42,906 nt of DNA from Prevotella sp. (lineage in GTDB: Bacteria > Bacteroidota > Bacteroidia > Bacteroidales > Bacteroidaceae), in NCBI GenBank assembly GCA_017458005.1, contig JAFTGH010000048.1:1-42906 (forward strand). Direction: 5' to 3'. The position numbers and the translations under genes are program-made. Shown here in pieces: positions 40,662 to 42,906 of this stretch. Each line of letters begins with the position of its first letter. The stretch's first letter is position 1. Below the pieces are notes generated by a model. It saw only the letters and a list, made by a program, of their open reading frames with translations, had not been told where the DNA came from and did no database searches.

Positions 40662-42848
40662 ATGATTACCAAAAATATTAAATATGCCTCATTGGCTCTC
40701 TGTCTGACAGTCGCTTTACCTGCTGCGGCTCAGATTGAGACTGGCACGGACTCACTCGTCAATGTTGCTTTCCGCAAGGTGGCACAGGATGATGTGCTGG
40801 GTGGTGTCTCGTCCATCAACTACCGAGAACTGATGAAGAAGAACTATAATACGTATAGTCTTGATAATATGCAGGGCTATGTGGCTGGTTTCACTGGTGC
40901 AGGTCTGTGGGGTCTTGAAGGTTCTTCCGACTATAGTTCCGACAATGTCCCCAATGGTATGCTGGTTTTGATTGACGGTGTGCCTCGTGCTGCTAATAAC
41001 GTGAAACCTGATGAGATTGAGGACATCACCTTCTTGAAAGGTGCGCAGGCTGTGGTGCTCTATGGTAGCCGTGCTGCCAAGGGTGTTGTGTTGATTACCA
41101 CCAAGCGTGGTCAGGTGACAGACGGTCTGCATGTCAATGTCCGTGCCAACACTGGTTGGGCAGTGGCTAAGAGTTATCCTGAGTACCTGGGCTCCGCAGA
41201 GTATATGACCCTTTATAACGAGGCTCGTCTGAACGACGGAATGGATGCGCTCTATTCCCAGGAGGACATCTATAACACGGCAACGGGTTTGAATCCTTAT
41301 CGCTATCCGAACGTGAATTTCTATTCTTCTGATTTTATCAAGAAGTCATACAACCGTTCTGATGTGACAGCGGAGATAGAGGGTGGTAACGATCGCGCCA
41401 AGTTCTATGCCAACGTCAGTTACTATCGTCAGGGTGACTTCCGTAACTTCGGTGAGGCAGAGAACAATTTCGTTGACCGTTTCAATGTACGTGGTAACGT
41501 GGACATGAAGATCAAAAACTTCATTACGGCCTTTGTCAATGCCAATGCCACTTACTATAACTCTCGCGGTACCAATGGCGCAGGTTTCTGGTCACAGGCT
41601 GCCACGATGCGTCCTAACCGTATCAGTCCGCTGATTCCACTGAGTTATCTGGATGAGAACGCTGTTGCCGCTAAGACGATGCTTGCTGCATCCAACAACA
41701 TTATCAATGGCTGTTTCCTTGCAGGATCACAGACCGATCGCACCAACGTGTTCGCGGATATGTATTCTGCTGGTTACAATACATGGACCAGCCGTCAGTT
41801 CCAGTTTGACGCAGGTGTGAATGTTGACTTGGGCTCTCTGCTGAAAGGCTTGAGTTTCCATGCATTGGTAGGTGTTGACTATGCTACTACTTATTCGACA
41901 TCGTTTAATAACACCTATGCTACCTATGAGCCAACATGGAGCACCTATAACGGACAGGATGTGATTGTTGCTTTGAACAACCATGAGACGAAGGATGAGA
42001 AATCTGGTGTGCAGAACATCAGTGGCTCTACTGATAACCAGATGATAGCCTTTAACGCTCACTTCGATTACAACCGTACGTTTAATGACGTTCATAATGT
42101 CAGTGCGATTGCCGTTGTCAATGGATGGCAGCAGACCGTCTCTGGTGTTTACCACAAACTGAGCAACGCCAACTTAGGTTTCCAGGCTTCTTATAACTAC
42201 GCCAAGAAATACTATGCCGACCTTGCTATCGCCGCTCCATGGTCAGCACGTCTGCCAGAAGGTCATCGTGCTGGTGTCTCTCCCTCTTTCACCTTAGGTT
42301 GGAACATCGCCAAGGAGCGTTTCATGGAAAGCCAGAGCATCTTCGATGAACTGAAGATCAGTGCCAGTTACAGTGACCTGAAGACTGATTTGGGTATTAA
42401 TGATTACTACATGTATCTTGCTAACTACCAGAGTGGTGGTTGGTGGGACTGGAATGGTGAGACAGGTCACTCTGCCGTGCAGTCAAAGCGTGGTGGTAAC
42501 GACGACTTCACCTATCTCCATCGCAAGGAGTTCTCCGTTAGTTTGCATGCCGCTTTGTTGAAGCGTGCGTTGACAGCCGACTTCTCTTTCTTCACCAATA
42601 AGATTACTGGTGGAATCATTACCGCAAGTAACCAGATGCCAAGTTACTTCAAGGTGTACTATCCTGAGTCCTCTTTCCTGCCATACATCAACTTCAACGA
42701 GGACAGCCGCACAGGTTTCGACCTTGCCCTGAACTATAAGAAGGATTTTGGTAAGGACTTCGGAATGGGCTTATTGGTCATTTTGAGTGGTGAAATCTTT
42801 GGAAACGTCGATAAATACTTACCTTTGCAGCATTTATTATTAATATGA
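40662..42848 (+). CDS. Second SusC-like TonB-linked receptor, 3' end replaced (truncated)
   Basis: A 728-residue reading frame of SusC type, 30 bp after SusD. Signal MITKNIKYASLALCLTVALPAAA. It lacks the N-terminal carboxypeptidase-regulatory domain and passes directly to a plug (about 45-160, SSDYSSDNVPNGMLVLIDGVPRA, LKGAQAVVLYGSRAAKGVVLITTKRG), a form often found as the third gene of a SusC-SusD-SusC-SusD operon. Barrel strands continue normally to about residue 705 (LALNYKKDFGKDFGMGL). After that the sequence is unlike SusC (LVILSGEIFGNVDKYLPLQHLLLI) and stops about 200-300 residues short of the family length. The downstream DNA holds a promoter-like signal, so the gene was probably interrupted by an insertion or rearrangement. 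The product would lack the last strands and is likely non-functional. Confidence 0.8.
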   Translation: MITKNIKYASLALCLTVALPAAAQIETGTDSLVNVAFRKVAQDDVLGGVSSINYRELMKKNYNTYSLDNMQGYVAGFTGAGLWGLEGSSDYSSDNVPNGMLVLIDGVPRAANNVKPDEIEDITFLKGAQAVVLYGSRAAKGVVLITTKRGQVTDGLHVNVRANTGWAVAKSYPEYLGSAEYMTLYNEARLNDGMDALYSQEDIYNTATGLNPYRYPNVNFYSSDFIKKSYNRSDVTAEIEGGNDRAKFYANVSYYRQGDFRNFGEAENNFVDRFNVRGNVDMKIKNFITAFVNANATYYNSRGTNGAGFWSQAATMRPNRISPLIPLSYLDENAVAAKTMLAASNNIINGCFLAGSQTDRTNVFADMYSAGYNTWTSRQFQFDAGVNVDLGSLLKGLSFHALVGVDYATTYSTSFNNTYATYEPTWSTYNGQDVIVALNNHETKDEKSGVQNISGSTDNQMIAFNAHFDYNRTFNDVHNVSAIAVVNGWQQTVSGVYHKLSNANLGFQASYNYAKKYYADLAIAAPWSARLPEGHRAGVSPSFTLGWNIAKERFMESQSIFDELKISASYSDLKTDLGINDYYMYLANYQSGGWWDWNGETGHSAVQSKRGGNDDFTYLHRKEFSVSLHAALLKRALTADFSFFTNKITGGIITASNQMPSYFKVYYPESSFLPYINFNEDSRTGFDLALNYKKDFGKDFGMGLLVILSGEIFGNVDKYLPLQHLLLI

Positions 42849-42906
42849 TGCAAAAAATGCTTTTTCTGCGGTTCAAATTCTACGATAAAGTATGGTAAGC
42901 GTGACG
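42771..42906. other. Probable foreign DNA joined to the second SusC-like gene
   Basis: From about 42771 the reading frame departs from SusC sequence. Within it TTTG (42798-42801), 18 bp, TACCTTTG (42820-42827) form a good plus-strand promoter, followed by an AT-rich leader and a run of possible start codons (from 42847), none opening a long frame before the window ends. This is the look of the left end of an insertion sequence or of a rearranged locus. No transposase is visible, so the type of element is unknown. Confidence 0.45.

Overview
The window looks like chromosomal DNA of an anaerobic, polysaccharide-degrading member of the Bacteroidales, most probably Prevotellaceae. The grounds are SusC/SusD pairs, many plant-cell-wall esterases and GH43 enzymes, an oxygen-sensitive class III ribonucleotide reductase (NrdD/NrdG), a thiamine operon of the Bacteroidetes type, secreted enzymes with T9SS-like C-terminal tails, and promoters of the Bacteroidetes form (TTTG, 19-20 bp, TAnnTTTG). 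No rRNA or tRNA gene was recognised.

Layout. 1-1042: no protein gene; a probable rod-shaped non-coding RNA on the minus strand, a 171-bp tandem repeat, a low-complexity stretch and the control region of a toxin-antitoxin pair. 1043-1572: YefM/YoeB-type module. 1680-5603: an acetyltransferase-like protein, then nrdD and nrdG. 5604-8364 (minus): a thioredoxin-fold lipoprotein and a TPR lipoprotein. 8650-10325 (minus): an ECF sigma factor overlapping a protein with an anti-sigma-like N-terminus and an outer-membrane barrel; a serpin is divergent (10469-11773). 11787-15407 (minus): TPP riboswitch, TonB receptor, PnuC-type transporter and thiamine pyrophosphokinase, a thiamine uptake operon. 15482-17398 (minus): a GHMP kinase resembling plant galacturonokinase, then a sugar nucleotidyltransferase. 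17461-20019 (minus): another TonB-dependent outer-membrane protein whose start codon lies in the loop of a long hairpin.

20070-42906 is a divergent polysaccharide utilisation locus. Leftward run a CE6-CE1 double esterase, a GH43, two tandem GH43-GH43 enzymes, a double alpha/beta-hydrolase, a broken gene and a second SASA esterase. Rightward run a GH5 enzyme, SusC, SusD and a second SusC-like gene cut short near the window end. The enzyme set fits removal of acetyl, feruloyl and arabinosyl decorations from arabinoxylan and related glycans, with the SusCD proteins importing the products.

The most striking observation is that the promoters of the CE6-CE1 operon, the GH5 gene and the SusC operon share one geometry: two TGTTAC boxes 21 bp apart, the second starting exactly 37 bp before the TAnnTTTG box. 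This implies one activator for the whole locus. Other notable points are an 8-bp microsatellite that encodes the signal-peptide core of two unrelated lipoproteins, the kinase/nucleotidyltransferase pair, and three GTACA boxes at 12-bp spacing before the toxin-antitoxin promoter.
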